Shown here piece by piece: positions 26,189 to 35,168 of a stretch of 64,000 bases of DNA. The translations under genes were made by a program, and so were the position numbers. How positions within the stretch are numbered: position 1 is the stretch's first letter; every line of letters starts with the position of its first letter. Location: the NCBI GenBank assembly GCA_039180875.1, contig JBCDCY010000001.1:682001-746000 (forward strand). Reading direction: 5' to 3'. This DNA comes from JBCDCY01 sp039180875. GTDB taxonomy: Bacteria > Pseudomonadota > Alphaproteobacteria > Rhodobacterales > Rhodobacteraceae. The notes beneath the pieces are model-generated. The model was not told the DNA's origin, did not search any database, and saw nothing but the letters and a program-made list of their open reading frames with translations.

Positions 26189-27130
26189 TCAGCCGCCGCT
26201 GGGATCGGCGGCCGCTGGGGCCGCCACAGCAACCGGTGCCAAGGCAGGCTCCGGCCGCGGCAGGTCGCCGTGGCTGCGCGGCGGCGCTTTCACCAGCAGC
26301 CGCAGCAGCGTCGCCAACTCATCCCGCATGTCCTTGCGGTGCACCACCCGGTCGAGCATTCCGTGGTCGAGCAGGTACTCGGCCCGCTGAAAGCCCTCCG
26401 GCAAAGTCTCGCGAATGGTCTGCTCGATTACCCTGGGGCCGGCGAAGCAGATCAGCGCCCCGGGCTCGGCGATCTGCACGTCGCCGAGCATGGCGTAGCT
26501 CGCCGTCACCCCGCCGGTCGTCGGATGGGTGAGGACGACGATGAAGGGCAGCCCGACCTCCCGCAGCATCTGAATGGCCACGGTGGTGCGGGGCATCTGC
26601 ATGAGGCTGAGGATGCCCTCCTGCATCCGCGCGCCACCGGCGGCGGAGAAGAGGACGAGCGGCGCCCGCCGCTCCATCGCCCGTTCCGCTGCGGCGATGA
26701 TGGCGTTGCCGACGGCCATACCCATCGAGCCGCCCATGAAGGCGAAGTCCTGGCCAGCAGCGACAACATGGAGCCCACCGATGGCACCTTCGGCCACCAG
26801 CATCGCCTCCTGCTCCCCGGTGTTGCGGCGGGCATCGCGCACCCGCTCCGGATAGCGTTTCTGATCGCGGAACTGCAGCGGATCGGCCAGCGGCTCCGGC
26901 ACCGGGACCTCGACGAAGATGCCACCGTCGAACAGCGCCTGAAAGCGCTCGCGGGGCGAGATCGTCATATGGTGGCCGCAGTTCGGACAGGTGTTGAGCG
27001 CCGCCCGTAGCTCCCGATGGAACAGCATGGTGCCGCAGTTGTCACACTTGAACCAGAGGTTGTCCGGCAGCTCTCGCCGTGAAAACAGCGAGTTGATCAT
27101 CGGGCGGGCGACGTTGGAGATCCAGTTCAT
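26189..27130 (-). CDS. accD: acetyl-CoA carboxylase carboxyltransferase subunit beta
   Basis: A 313-residue subunit that, with AccA, transfers CO2 from biotin to acetyl-CoA in fatty acid synthesis. Its zinc ribbon uses Cys29, Cys32, Cys48 and Cys51, and the crotonase-like core has GGARMQEG and TTGGVTASYAMLGD. The ATG at 27130 gives the standard N-terminus (MNWISNVARP); the longer open frame upstream is an artefact of the open GC-rich frame. A Pro/Ala-rich tail of about 25 residues follows the core. The gene precedes folC. Confidence 0.95.
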   Translation of the reverse strand: MNWISNVARPMINSLFSRRELPDNLWFKCDNCGTMLFHRELRAALNTCPNCGHHMTISPRERFQALFDGGIFVEVPVPEPLADPLQFRDQKRYPERVRDARRNTGEQEAMLVAEGAIGGLHVVAAGQDFAFMGGSMGMAVGNAIIAAAERAMERRAPLVLFSAAGGARMQEGILSLMQMPRTTVAIQMLREVGLPFIVVLTHPTTGGVTASYAMLGDVQIAEPGALICFAGPRVIEQTIRETLPEGFQRAEYLLDHGMLDRVVHRKDMRDELATLLRLLVKAPPRSHGDLPRPEPALAPVAVAAPAAADPSGG

Positions 27131-27275
27131 CGGCGCACGGCACTCCGGGGCGCGGCGGGCGCGCGGCCCGCGATTGCCGCTGACATAAAGGCGTGAGGGG
27201 CCGATTGCAACGCGCGCCAATTGCCAGCCCGGCAAGCGCAGCCTAGGGTGCCGGCAAACCGGGCGGGGCGGGCAA

Positions 27276-28133
27276 ATGGCCTTCGGCAGCACGATCAGGA
27301 CCTACGTGAACGGCGCCTGGCACGAGGGCAACGTGCCGATCATGGGTGCGGCCGATCACGGCACTTGGCAGGGCACGCTGGTGTTCGACGGCGCCCGGCG
27401 GTTCGAGGGCGTGGCGCCGGATCTGGCCGGCCATTGCCAGCGCATCGGACGCTCCGCCACCGCCATGGGCCTCGCCCCCCCGATCGGCGCGGAGGAGATC
27501 GAGGCGATCGCGCGAGAGGGGCTCGCCGCCTACCCGGACGAGACGGCGGTCTATATCCGGCCGATGATGTGGTCGGCCGACGGGGGCCGCGGCATGATCG
27601 CGCCGGAGCCTGCCTCCACCCGCTTCGCGCTCTGCCTCGAGGACATCCCGATGATCGCGCCGGGGGAGATGTCGCTGACGGTCTCTCCCTATCTCCGCCC
27701 CCATCCCCGCGCAGCGATCACCGAGGCGAAGGCGGGCGGGCTCTATGCTAACAACGGGCGGATCCTGCGCGAGGCGATGGAGCGCGGCTTCGACAACGCG
27801 CTCTCCCTCGACCATGAGGGCAACGTGGCGGAGACGGCTTCGACCAACGTCTTTCTCGTCCGGGGCGGCGTGGTGGCGACACCGGTGCCGAATGGCACTT
27901 TCCTCAACGGCATCACCCGGCAGCGGGTCATCACCCTCTTGCGTGAGGCCGGGGTCGAAGTGCGCCAGTCGACGCTGACCGTCGCCGATTTCCATGAGGC
28001 GGAGGAGATCTTTATCACCGGCAACGCGCAGAAGGTGCTGCCGGTCACCCGCTTCGAGGATCACGCCCTGCAATACGGACCCGTCGCCCGCCAGGCCCGG
28101 GCGCTTTACTGGGAGTTCGCCCATGCCGGATGA
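27276..28133 (+). CDS. class IV aminotransferase (branched-chain aminotransferase-like)
   Basis: A 285-residue PLP-dependent fold-type IV enzyme. Lys152 in AKAGGLYANN is the expected PLP lysine, the AETASTNVF segment supplies the cofactor-phosphate and ring contacts, and NGITRQRV completes the pattern. It is slightly shorter than IlvE and could act on branched-chain amino acids or a D-amino acid. It overlaps the next gene by 11 bases. Confidence 0.88.
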   Translation: MAFGSTIRTYVNGAWHEGNVPIMGAADHGTWQGTLVFDGARRFEGVAPDLAGHCQRIGRSATAMGLAPPIGAEEIEAIAREGLAAYPDETAVYIRPMMWSADGGRGMIAPEPASTRFALCLEDIPMIAPGEMSLTVSPYLRPHPRAAITEAKAGGLYANNGRILREAMERGFDNALSLDHEGNVAETASTNVFLVRGGVVATPVPNGTFLNGITRQRVITLLREAGVEVRQSTLTVADFHEAEEIFITGNAQKVLPVTRFEDHALQYGPVARQARALYWEFAHAG

Positions 28134-29127
28134 CGCCCTGCCGGCGACGATGACCGCGGTGGAGATCAGCGCCCCCGGGGGGCCGGAGGTGCTGCGCCCG
28201 ACCACCCGACCCGTGCCCCAACCCGATACCGGGCAGATCCTGATCCGGGTGGCAGCGGCCGGGGTCAACCGCCCCGATGCCTTGCAGCGGGCGGGCGCCT
28301 ACAATCCGCCGCCCGATGCCTCCGACCTGCCGGGGCTCGAATGCGCCGGCACGGTTGCAGCGGTCGGCGCGGGCGTGCACCGCTGGGCCGTGGGCGATGA
28401 GGTCTGCGCCCTATTGCCCGGCGGCGGCTATGCCGAGTTCGTGGTGACGCCGGCTGACCACGCCCTGCCGGTGCCTGCAGGCCTCGGCATGGAGCAGGCG
28501 GCCGCAGTCTGCGAGACCTTCTTTACCGTCTGGATCAACGTTTTCGAGCGGGCGGGGCTGCGGGCCGGGGAAAGCCTGCTGATCCACGGCGGCTCCTCCG
28601 GCATCGGCACCACGGCGATCCAGCTCGCCCAATATTTCGGCGCCCGGGTCTTTGCCACCGCTGGGAGCGCCGAGAAATGCGCTGCCTGCCGAGAGCTCGG
28701 CGCCGAGCGGGCGATCAACTATCGCGAGGAGGACTTCGTCGCTGTGGCGAAAGAGCTCACCGACGGGCGCGGGGTCGACGTGATCCTCGACATGGTGGGC
28801 GGCGACTACATCCCGCGCGATGTCGAGGCGCTGGCCATGGACGGCCGCCTGTCGCTGATCGCGTTTCTCGGCGGGCCGAAAGCAACGCTCAACTTCGCCC
28901 AGGTGATGACCAAGCGGCTGGCGATCACCGGCTCCACCCTCCGCCCCCGCTCGGTGCAGTACAAGGCGGAGATCGCGGCGGCGTTGGAGGCCAAGGTCTG
29001 GCCGTTGCTCGCCAGCGGCCAGATCGCGCCGGTGATGGATCAGGCCTTTCCCCTGCAAGAGGCCGCCGCCGCCCATGCCCGGATGGAGGCGAGCAGCCAT
29101 ATCGGCAAGATCGTCCTGAAGACCTGA
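28123..29127 (+). CDS. NAD(P)H-quinone oxidoreductase (zinc-free MDR family, PIG3-like)
   Basis: A 334-residue MDR protein without zinc ligands. AAGVNRPDALQRAGAYNPPPDA (positions about 45-66) and IHGGSSGIGTTAIQLA, with the nucleotide-binding glycines, are typical of the TP53I3/quinone oxidoreductase group, which reduces quinones using NADPH. The start overlaps the aminotransferase stop; an ATG nine residues later (28150) is possible. The pair is probably one transcript. Confidence 0.88.
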   Translation: MPDDALPATMTAVEISAPGGPEVLRPTTRPVPQPDTGQILIRVAAAGVNRPDALQRAGAYNPPPDASDLPGLECAGTVAAVGAGVHRWAVGDEVCALLPGGGYAEFVVTPADHALPVPAGLGMEQAAAVCETFFTVWINVFERAGLRAGESLLIHGGSSGIGTTAIQLAQYFGARVFATAGSAEKCAACRELGAERAINYREEDFVAVAKELTDGRGVDVILDMVGGDYIPRDVEALAMDGRLSLIAFLGGPKATLNFAQVMTKRLAITGSTLRPRSVQYKAEIAAALEAKVWPLLASGQIAPVMDQAFPLQEAAAAHARMEASSHIGKIVLKT

Positions 29128-29134
29128 CGTCCGG

Positions 29135-29764
29135 CTACCGGATCGGCTCGACCCGCACGCTTTGCCGCCCGCAATCGCGGACCACGTCGGCACCGCAGAT
29201 CCGCGGCTCCAGCTCCCGCGACAGGCAGATCCGCACCTCCTGCAAGCGCCCGTCACGGCAGGTGACGGTCAGGCCGTCGGCGACGATCCCTGGGTTCTCC
29301 TCCAGAAACGCCGCCTCGATCACCTCCGGCGGGATCTCCAGGCTGCGCGATACTTGCCTGAGCACGGCCGGCCGCTGGATCCGCTCGAACGCCGCGCGGG
29401 AAAGCGCCAGGTAGTCGCGGCCCGCCAGGCCGGAGCAGCGCCCGTGCTTCCGCCACTGATGCCAGGCGAGGCCGGACGACCCCATGATGTCCACCATCGC
29501 CGCCGTCTCGGCCCGCGACGGATCCCGGGCATCGGTCGCGCAATCGGCCGGCCAGCCCCGCTCGTACTGCGGCCAAAGCCCGTGCAGGATAAAGCCGTAG
29601 TCGTGGCGCGGGTCGCATTGATCGGCGCCGCGCGCGTCCCCCTCCGCCGCGCACCAATTGGGCGACCAGCTGAGCGCCAGGACGTAATAGTCGAAGACCC
29701 CCGCCTCATCCTCGGCAAGACTTGGGCTCGCAACCAAGAGCATCGCGACAAGCAGCCAGCGCAT
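29135..29764 (-). CDS. ribonuclease T2 family protein
   Basis: A 209-residue secreted RNase. The signal peptide covers residues 1-17 (cleavage near SLAED), and CAS1 appears as FILHGLWPQ. CAS2 reads WHQWRKHGRC, where the usual H-E-W-x-K-H-G has Gln in the Glu position. Four or more Cys suggest periplasmic disulfides. These enzymes cut single-stranded RNA in the periplasm or outside the cell. It is divergent from the DUF1013 gene. ATG 29764 was chosen as the start of the signal peptide. Confidence 0.88.
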   Translation of the reverse strand: MRWLLVAMLLVASPSLAEDEAGVFDYYVLALSWSPNWCAAEGDARGADQCDPRHDYGFILHGLWPQYERGWPADCATDARDPSRAETAAMVDIMGSSGLAWHQWRKHGRCSGLAGRDYLALSRAAFERIQRPAVLRQVSRSLEIPPEVIEAAFLEENPGIVADGLTVTCRDGRLQEVRICLSRELEPRICGADVVRDCGRQSVRVEPIR

Positions 29765-29895
29765 GGCCCTTTTCCCTTTATCCCTTCGCCCATCCTGCCT
29801 ATATCTCGCGAAGCTTCCCACGAAAACCGATCCTCTGGGCCCTGCCCAACCGCGTTTTCGGCGAGGCGCTGACTGTTGCTGGAGGAGAGCGATCC

Positions 29896-30669
29896 ATGTC
29901 GATGCCGCTGATGCGCAAGGCGACCGCCGTGTGGCTCGTCGACAATACCACCTTGACCTTCACCCAGATCGCGGAGTTCTGCGGCCTGCATGAGTTGGAG
30001 GTGCAGGGGATTGCCGACGGCGAGGTGGCGATCGGCATCAAGGGCTTCGACCCGATCGCCAACAACCAGCTCGACCAGTCCGAGATCACCCGGTGCGAGA
30101 ACGATCCGACGGAGCGGCTGAAGCTGAAGCACAATCCGGCCGCCGATGGCGAGGAAAAGCGCAAGGGCCCGCGCTACACGCCGCTCTCAAAACGCCAGGA
30201 CCGCCCGGCCGCCATCGCCTGGCTGGTGAAGTTCCATCCCGAGCTCTCCGACGGCCAGATCTCCAAGCTCGTCGGCACCACAAAGCCGACGATCCAGTCG
30301 ATCCGCGACCGCAGCCACTGGAACATGCCCAACATCCAACCGGTCGACCCCGTGGCCCTCGGCCTCACCCGCCAGATCGACCTGGACGCGGCGGTGCACA
30401 AAGCGGCGGCGAAGAAGGACAAGGAAGGCGTGGCGCTGTCGGCCGACGAGAAGCTGCAGCTGATGAGCACTGAGCAAAGCCTCTCCGAACCGCCGGAGCC
30501 GCGCATCCCCTCCAACATGACGGGGCTCGAGACCATCACGCTGAACGACGGCGGCGAGGATCCGCGTGACAAGGCGGCGCCGGACGAGGACGAGCTGGTC
30601 GACGCCGACAGCTTCTTCAATCTGCCGAAGAGCGACGACAAGGACGACGACGGCCGCAGCGGAAGCTGA
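29896..30669 (+). CDS. DUF1013 family regulator (TrcR-like)
   Basis: A 257-residue protein of the alphaproteobacterial DUF1013 family, represented in Caulobacter by TrcR, which is reported to associate with RNA polymerase. Residues about 1-50 form a helix-turn-helix-like part (TAVWLVDNTTLTFTQIAEF, residues about 10-28), and LSDGQISKLVGTTKPTIQSI (about 120-139) looks like a second one. The C-terminus is acidic and disordered. GGAGG sits 11 bases before the ATG. Probably essential or growth-related; regulation unknown. Confidence 0.85.
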   Translation: MSMPLMRKATAVWLVDNTTLTFTQIAEFCGLHELEVQGIADGEVAIGIKGFDPIANNQLDQSEITRCENDPTERLKLKHNPAADGEEKRKGPRYTPLSKRQDRPAAIAWLVKFHPELSDGQISKLVGTTKPTIQSIRDRSHWNMPNIQPVDPVALGLTRQIDLDAAVHKAAAKKDKEGVALSADEKLQLMSTEQSLSEPPEPRIPSNMTGLETITLNDGGEDPRDKAAPDEDELVDADSFFNLPKSDDKDDDGRSGS

Positions 30670-30705
30670 TCGCGTCGGGCGCTCCGGCGGCCGGCACCGT
30701 GTCTT

Positions 30706-30771
30706 GGATATTTGAACCACTGCGAAAGCCATAAGGCCTTCTTGCTGGGTCAAATATCCCCGCCGGAGGCA
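30706..30771 (+). repeat. palindromic hairpin element, copy 1
   Basis: An imperfect inverted repeat of about 55 bases, with outer arms GGATATTTGA and TCAAATATCC and inner AAGCC/GGCCTT, followed by the constant tail CCGCCGGAGGCA. It lies between the convergent DUF1013 and polA genes and probably acts as a shared transcription terminator. Related copies lie at 37340, 55651 (inverted) and 57713. Confidence 0.85.
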
Positions 30772-30798
30772 GTCGTCTCTTTCGGCGGTGCGCCGGGC

Positions 30799-33618
30799 CT
30801 AGTGTGCCGCCGCCCAGTTCTCCCCCTGACCGGCGTCGACCGTGAGCGGGACGGAGAGCTGGCGGATCGGCTCCGGCGCGCCTTCCATCACGTCGCGGAC
30901 GGTGGCGACAGTCTCCTCCACCGCGCCCTCCTCCACCTCGAAGAGCAATTCGTCGTGCACCTGAAGGAGCATCCGCGCCGGTAGCTTCGCCTTGGCGATG
31001 GCTGGCGGCACGCGGATCATGGCGCGGCGGATGACGTCGGCGGCCGAGCCCTGGATCGGCGCGTTGATGGCGGCGCGCCGGGCGAAGCCGGCATGGGGCC
31101 CCTTGGCGTCGATCTCGGGCGTGTGGATGCGGCGGCCGAAGAGGGTCTCGACGTATTTCCGCGCCTTCGCGCCGGCGATGGTGTCGTCCATATAGGCCCG
31201 GATCCCGGGGAACTTCTCGAAATAGCGGTCGATGAAGGCCTGGGCCTCGTCCCGCGGAATGCGGAGGTTGTTGGAGAGGCCGAAGGCTGAGATGCCGTAG
31301 ATCACCCCGAAATTGATCGCCTTGGCCCGCCGGCGGACCATCGGGTCCATCCCCTCGATCGGCACCCCGAACATCTCCGACGCCGTCATGGCGTGGATGT
31401 CGAGCCCGTCGCGAAAGGCCTGCTTCAGCGCCGAGATGTCGGCCATCTCGGCCAGGATGCGGAGCTCGATCTGGCTGTAGTCGAGGCTGACGAAGGTGTG
31501 GCCGGGGGCGGGGACAAACGCCTCCCGAATGCGCCGCCCCTCCTCCGTCCGCACCGGAATGTTCTGCAGGTTCGGATCGGTGGAGGCGAGCCGGCCGGTA
31601 TTGGCCCCGGCGATGGAGTAGGAGGTGTGGACCCGCCCGGTCTCGGGATTGATGTGCTCCTGCAAGCTGTCGGTGTAGGTCGATTTGAGTTTGGAGAGCT
31701 GGCGCCAGTCGAGCACCCGGGCCGGCAGGTCGTGGCCCTGGGCTGCGAGCATCTCCAGTATGTCCGCTCCCGTCGAATAGGCGCCGGTCTTGCCCTTCTT
31801 GCCGCCCTCGAGGCTCATCTTGTCGAACAGGATCTCGCCGAGCTGCTTGGGGCTGCCGACGTTGAACTTCTCACCGGCCAATTCCTGGATCTCGGCCTCC
31901 AATCCCGCCATCTTCTGGGCGAAAGCGTTCGACATGCGGGAGAGCTGGTCGCGGTCGACGGTGATGCCGGCCCGCTCCATCTCCGCCAGGACCGGGATAA
32001 GCGGGCGCTCCATCGTCTCGTAGACGGTCGTCACCCGCTCCGTCACCAAACGCGGCTTGAAGTGGCGCCAGAGCCGCATCGTGATGTCGGCATCCTCCGC
32101 CGCGTAAGGCGCGGCATCGGCGATCTTCACCTTGTCGAAGGTGATCGCCGACTTGCCGGTGCCGAGGATCGACTTGATGGAGATCGGCGTGTGCCCGAGA
32201 TAGCGGGTGGAGAGTTCGTCCATGCCGTGATTGTGCCGCCCGGCGTTCTGGGCGTAGGAGAGCAGCATCGTGTCGTCGATCGGCGCCACCTCGACGCCGT
32301 AGCGACCGAGCACCTTGATGTCGTATTTCAGGTTCTGGCCGATCTTCAGGATTGAAGGGTCCTCGAGCACCGGCTTCAGGGCCGCGAGGGCTTCTTCCAT
32401 CGCCATCTGCCCCTCGGCCCGCTTCGCCTCGCCCAGCAGATCGCCCGAGCCCTCCATATGGGCGACGGGGATGTAGCAGGCGCGGCCCGGGTCGATGCAG
32501 AGGGAGAGGCCGACGAGTTCCGCCTGCATCTCGTCGAGGCTGGTCGTCTCTGTGTCGACGGCGACATAGCCGCGCTCCCAGATCCGGTCGATCCAGGGCT
32601 GCAGCGCGGCGAGGTCGGCGACGGTTTCGTAGGCGGCGGTGTCGAAGGGCACCGCCTCCTCCTCCGCCGGCTCGGCCATCTGGGGCCCGCCGGTGGCGAC
32701 GGCGGTCTCGGCGATCACCGGGGCCTCGACGCCCAGCGCCTCCGCCACCCTGGCGGAGAGGGTGCGGAACTCCATGGACGCCAGGAAGGCGAGCAGCGTC
32801 TCGGCGTCGGGGTCCTGGCGTTCGAGCGCCGCGAAGCCCTCCTCGACCGGCGCATCCCGGGCAAGCGTCACCAGATCGCGGGACATCCGGATCTGATCGG
32901 CCTTCTCGACCAGCGTCTGGCGGCGCTTGGGCTGCTTGATCTCCTCGGCCCGGGCGAGCAGCGTGTCGAGGTCGCCGTATTCCCCGATCAGTTGCGCCGC
33001 CGTCTTCACCCCGATCCCCGGCGCTCCCGGCACGTTGTCCACGCTGTCGCCGGCGAGCGCCTGGACGTCGATGACCCGGTCGGGGCCGACGCCGAACTTC
33101 TCCTCCACCTCCTCGGTGCCGATGCGGCGGTTCTTCATCGGGTCGAGCATCTCGATCCCGCCGCCGACGAGCTGCATCAGGTCCTTGTCGGAGCTGATGA
33201 TGGTCACCCGCGCGCCGGCATCCCGCGCCTGAACCGCGTAGGTCGCGATGATGTCGTCGGCCTCGTAGCCCTCCATCTCGATGCAGGGCAGGTTGAAGGC
33301 GCGGGTGGCGTCGCGGATCAGCGAGAATTGCGGCTTCAGATCCTCCGGCGGCGGCGGGCGCTGGGCCTTGTAGCCGTCGAAGATCTCGTTCCGGAAGGAT
33401 TTCGAGGAATAGTCGAAGATCACCGCCACATGGGTGGGCGCATTATCTCCCTTCGCCTCTTCCACCATCTTGTGGATCATGTTGCAGAAGCCCTGCACGG
33501 CGCCCACCGGCAGGCCGTCGGACTTCCGCGTCAGCGGCGGCAGGGCGTGATAGGCGCGAAAGATATACCCCGACCCGTCGATCAGATGCAGATGATGGCC
33601 CTTGCCGATCTCAGTCAT
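30799..33618 (-). CDS. polA: DNA polymerase I
   Basis: A 939-residue enzyme for gap filling and Okazaki primer removal. The 5' nuclease domain is residues about 1-290 (LHLIDGSGYIFRAYHALP, then EGYEADDIIATYA). The 3'-5' exonuclease follows, with DTETTSLDE near residue 352, so proofreading residues are kept. The polymerase domain carries DYSQIELR near residue 713, RRRAKAINFGVIYG, and QVHDELLFE near residue 885. Its start codon overlaps the stop of the upstream AAA ATPase gene by four bases. Confidence 0.97.
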   Translation of the reverse strand: MTEIGKGHHLHLIDGSGYIFRAYHALPPLTRKSDGLPVGAVQGFCNMIHKMVEEAKGDNAPTHVAVIFDYSSKSFRNEIFDGYKAQRPPPPEDLKPQFSLIRDATRAFNLPCIEMEGYEADDIIATYAVQARDAGARVTIISSDKDLMQLVGGGIEMLDPMKNRRIGTEEVEEKFGVGPDRVIDVQALAGDSVDNVPGAPGIGVKTAAQLIGEYGDLDTLLARAEEIKQPKRRQTLVEKADQIRMSRDLVTLARDAPVEEGFAALERQDPDAETLLAFLASMEFRTLSARVAEALGVEAPVIAETAVATGGPQMAEPAEEEAVPFDTAAYETVADLAALQPWIDRIWERGYVAVDTETTSLDEMQAELVGLSLCIDPGRACYIPVAHMEGSGDLLGEAKRAEGQMAMEEALAALKPVLEDPSILKIGQNLKYDIKVLGRYGVEVAPIDDTMLLSYAQNAGRHNHGMDELSTRYLGHTPISIKSILGTGKSAITFDKVKIADAAPYAAEDADITMRLWRHFKPRLVTERVTTVYETMERPLIPVLAEMERAGITVDRDQLSRMSNAFAQKMAGLEAEIQELAGEKFNVGSPKQLGEILFDKMSLEGGKKGKTGAYSTGADILEMLAAQGHDLPARVLDWRQLSKLKSTYTDSLQEHINPETGRVHTSYSIAGANTGRLASTDPNLQNIPVRTEEGRRIREAFVPAPGHTFVSLDYSQIELRILAEMADISALKQAFRDGLDIHAMTASEMFGVPIEGMDPMVRRRAKAINFGVIYGISAFGLSNNLRIPRDEAQAFIDRYFEKFPGIRAYMDDTIAGAKARKYVETLFGRRIHTPEIDAKGPHAGFARRAAINAPIQGSAADVIRRAMIRVPPAIAKAKLPARMLLQVHDELLFEVEEGAVEETVATVRDVMEGAPEPIRQLSVPLTVDAGQGENWAAAH

Positions 33619-34820
33619 GCGCGGTGTCTCCGGGGGGTGCGGGGGGTCAACTCGGGCATCACCCGCTTCATGAATGCATCGAACAATGGCACGGTGAACG
33701 CCGTCTCGCCATAGCCCGGGGCATAGATCATGCCCAATGCTGCCAACCGCTTCCGGGTCGTTGCGACCTTCGCGCTCTTGCTGCCGAGCGCCTTGGCGAT
33801 GGCGCCGGTCTTGTGCGGGCCGGGGCCGAGCTCTGCCATTGCCCGCAGATAGGTGCGCTCAGCCGGTGACAGGCGGTCGAAGCGGGTGCGGAAGAAGCTG
33901 CGGTCGAGGTCGGCGACGATCGCCGGCTCGGCCAGGCGGACGGCATCGAGGGTGATGGTGTCGCCCTCGGCCTCGTCCCAGGCGAACTTGCCCCAGGTCT
34001 GCAGGAAGTAGGGATAGCCCTCGGTCCGGGCGATGATCTCTGCCAGCGCCTGCTCCTCGAAGGTCGCGTCGAACCGGGCGGCGGGCTCCACCAGGGCCTG
34101 CCGGGCGGCGGCGGCATCGAGGGGGCCGACGTCGGGATAGTCGAACAGGCGCTCGGCGTAGGATTTGGCATCGCCCGCAAGCTTGGCGATCTGCGGCAGT
34201 CCGGCGCCGACGAAGACGAAGGGCAGGCCGGCCTGAGCCACCTCGTGGCAGAGGCGCGCGAGGGCGGCGAGCTCCCGCTTCTCGAGGTACTGCACCTCGT
34301 CGATGAAAAGGCCGATCGCGCCCTTCCGCCGGGCGGCCGCGTCGAGGACGGCGAGCATCAGCTCCGGCAAATCCCGCTCCAGATCGCCCGAGACGATAGG
34401 CGCCTCCGCAGCCGGGCGGACGCCAAAATCGATCCCCTCGATCTTGATGCGAAAGATCGCGGCGAAGGATTGCAACGCCAGGGCGGCCCGTCCGAGATAG
34501 GCGTCGGCCCGTTCCTTCAGATCCAGCTTGCGCAGGATCACGCCCAGGTCCTGGGTGAGGTTGCGACCGAGTTCCCCCGGGCCCGCGGCCTCGAAACGGA
34601 TGGTCTCGAACCCCTTGGCCTTCGCCATGTCGCGGAGCGTGTTGAGCAGCACCGTCTTTCCGACGCCCCGCAGGCCGAGCAGGATCTGATCCTTGGCGAA
34701 CAATCCGTTCAGCGTGCGGTCAAAGGCGATATCGGCCGCCTCGATGATCGCCTCGCGCCCGGCGAGCTCGGCCGGGGCGTTGCCGGCACCGGGTGTGAAG
34801 GGATTACGGCGGGGATCCAT
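33615..34820 (-). CDS. AAA-type ATPase with C-terminal winged helix
   Basis: A 401-residue STAND/archaeal-type ATPase. Walker A is GLRGVGKT (residues 49-56), Walker B LFIDEVQYL (171-179), a sensor-like FVFVGAGLPQ follows, and residues about 320-400 look like a winged helix (HKTGAIAKALGSKSAKVAT). It may bind DNA. Its stop overlaps the polA start codon. The ATG lies 6 bases from a large operator-like palindrome and has no clear ribosome binding site, hinting at autoregulation. The biological role is unknown. Confidence 0.85.
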   Translation of the reverse strand: MDPRRNPFTPGAGNAPAELAGREAIIEAADIAFDRTLNGLFAKDQILLGLRGVGKTVLLNTLRDMAKAKGFETIRFEAAGPGELGRNLTQDLGVILRKLDLKERADAYLGRAALALQSFAAIFRIKIEGIDFGVRPAAEAPIVSGDLERDLPELMLAVLDAAARRKGAIGLFIDEVQYLEKRELAALARLCHEVAQAGLPFVFVGAGLPQIAKLAGDAKSYAERLFDYPDVGPLDAAAARQALVEPAARFDATFEEQALAEIIARTEGYPYFLQTWGKFAWDEAEGDTITLDAVRLAEPAIVADLDRSFFRTRFDRLSPAERTYLRAMAELGPGPHKTGAIAKALGSKSAKVATTRKRLAALGMIYAPGYGETAFTVPLFDAFMKRVMPELTPRTPRRHRA

Positions 34821-34825
34821 AAGCT

Positions 34826-34888
34826 GAGTTTATCTACTTTATCCTAGTTTATCAAATTCTGATAAACCGTGATAAGCTAGATAAACTC
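34826..34888. promoter_or_regulatory. 63-base mirror-symmetric operator with six TTTATC boxes
   Basis: Three boxes (34829-34834, 34838-34843, 34848-34853) face three inverted copies (34861-34866, 34871-34876, 34880-34885). The positions mirror exactly about base 34857. The outer arms GAGTTTATCTA and TAGATAAACTC match over 11 bases. One box is imperfect (GATAAG). It fills nearly the whole gap before the AAA ATPase gene and is very AT-rich for this DNA. The likely binding protein is the downstream AAA ATPase itself or a small partner not seen here. Confidence 0.75.
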
Positions 34889-34893
34889 GAGCG

Positions 34894-35076
34894 TCAGTGC
34901 CCGGTTCCGGCGCCCTCTTTCAGGACATAGCGCTTGTCGCAATAGGGGCATTCGACCCAGCCGATGGCCGGGTCGATCTGCAGCCAGACGCGGGGATGGC
35001 CGAGGGCGCCCTCGCCGCCATCGCAGGCGACGCGGGTCGTCGTGACCTCCTCCATCTCGGGCACCTCGGTCGGCAT
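34894..35076 (-). CDS. zinc-finger domain protein (NDUFS6-like)
   Basis: A 60-residue protein whose second half matches the zf-CHCC zinc finger: VACDGGEGALGHPRVWLQI then ECPYCDKRYVL, with ligands Cys, His, Cys and Cys. Such small proteins resemble the mitochondrial complex I subunit NDUFS6 and are widespread in alphaproteobacteria. The start at 35076 was chosen by length; the frame extends upstream to 35139. It is upstream of the AAA ATPase gene on the same strand. Confidence 0.85.
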   Translation of the reverse strand: MPTEVPEMEEVTTTRVACDGGEGALGHPRVWLQIDPAIGWVECPYCDKRYVLKEGAGTGH

Positions 35077-35168
35077 TCCAGGCTCCGCGAATTGACCCCT
35101 CGCGCAGCGCCATGATAGCCGGGCTGGGGGTCGCAGCAAGAGCCCCGAGAGACTGTCGAGGCGCAGCG

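Noticed and set aside
24887..27010. Plus-strand open frame of 707 codons across folC and accD
   Set aside because: Both folC and accD have unmistakable motifs on the minus strand; the plus-strand frame has no family character.
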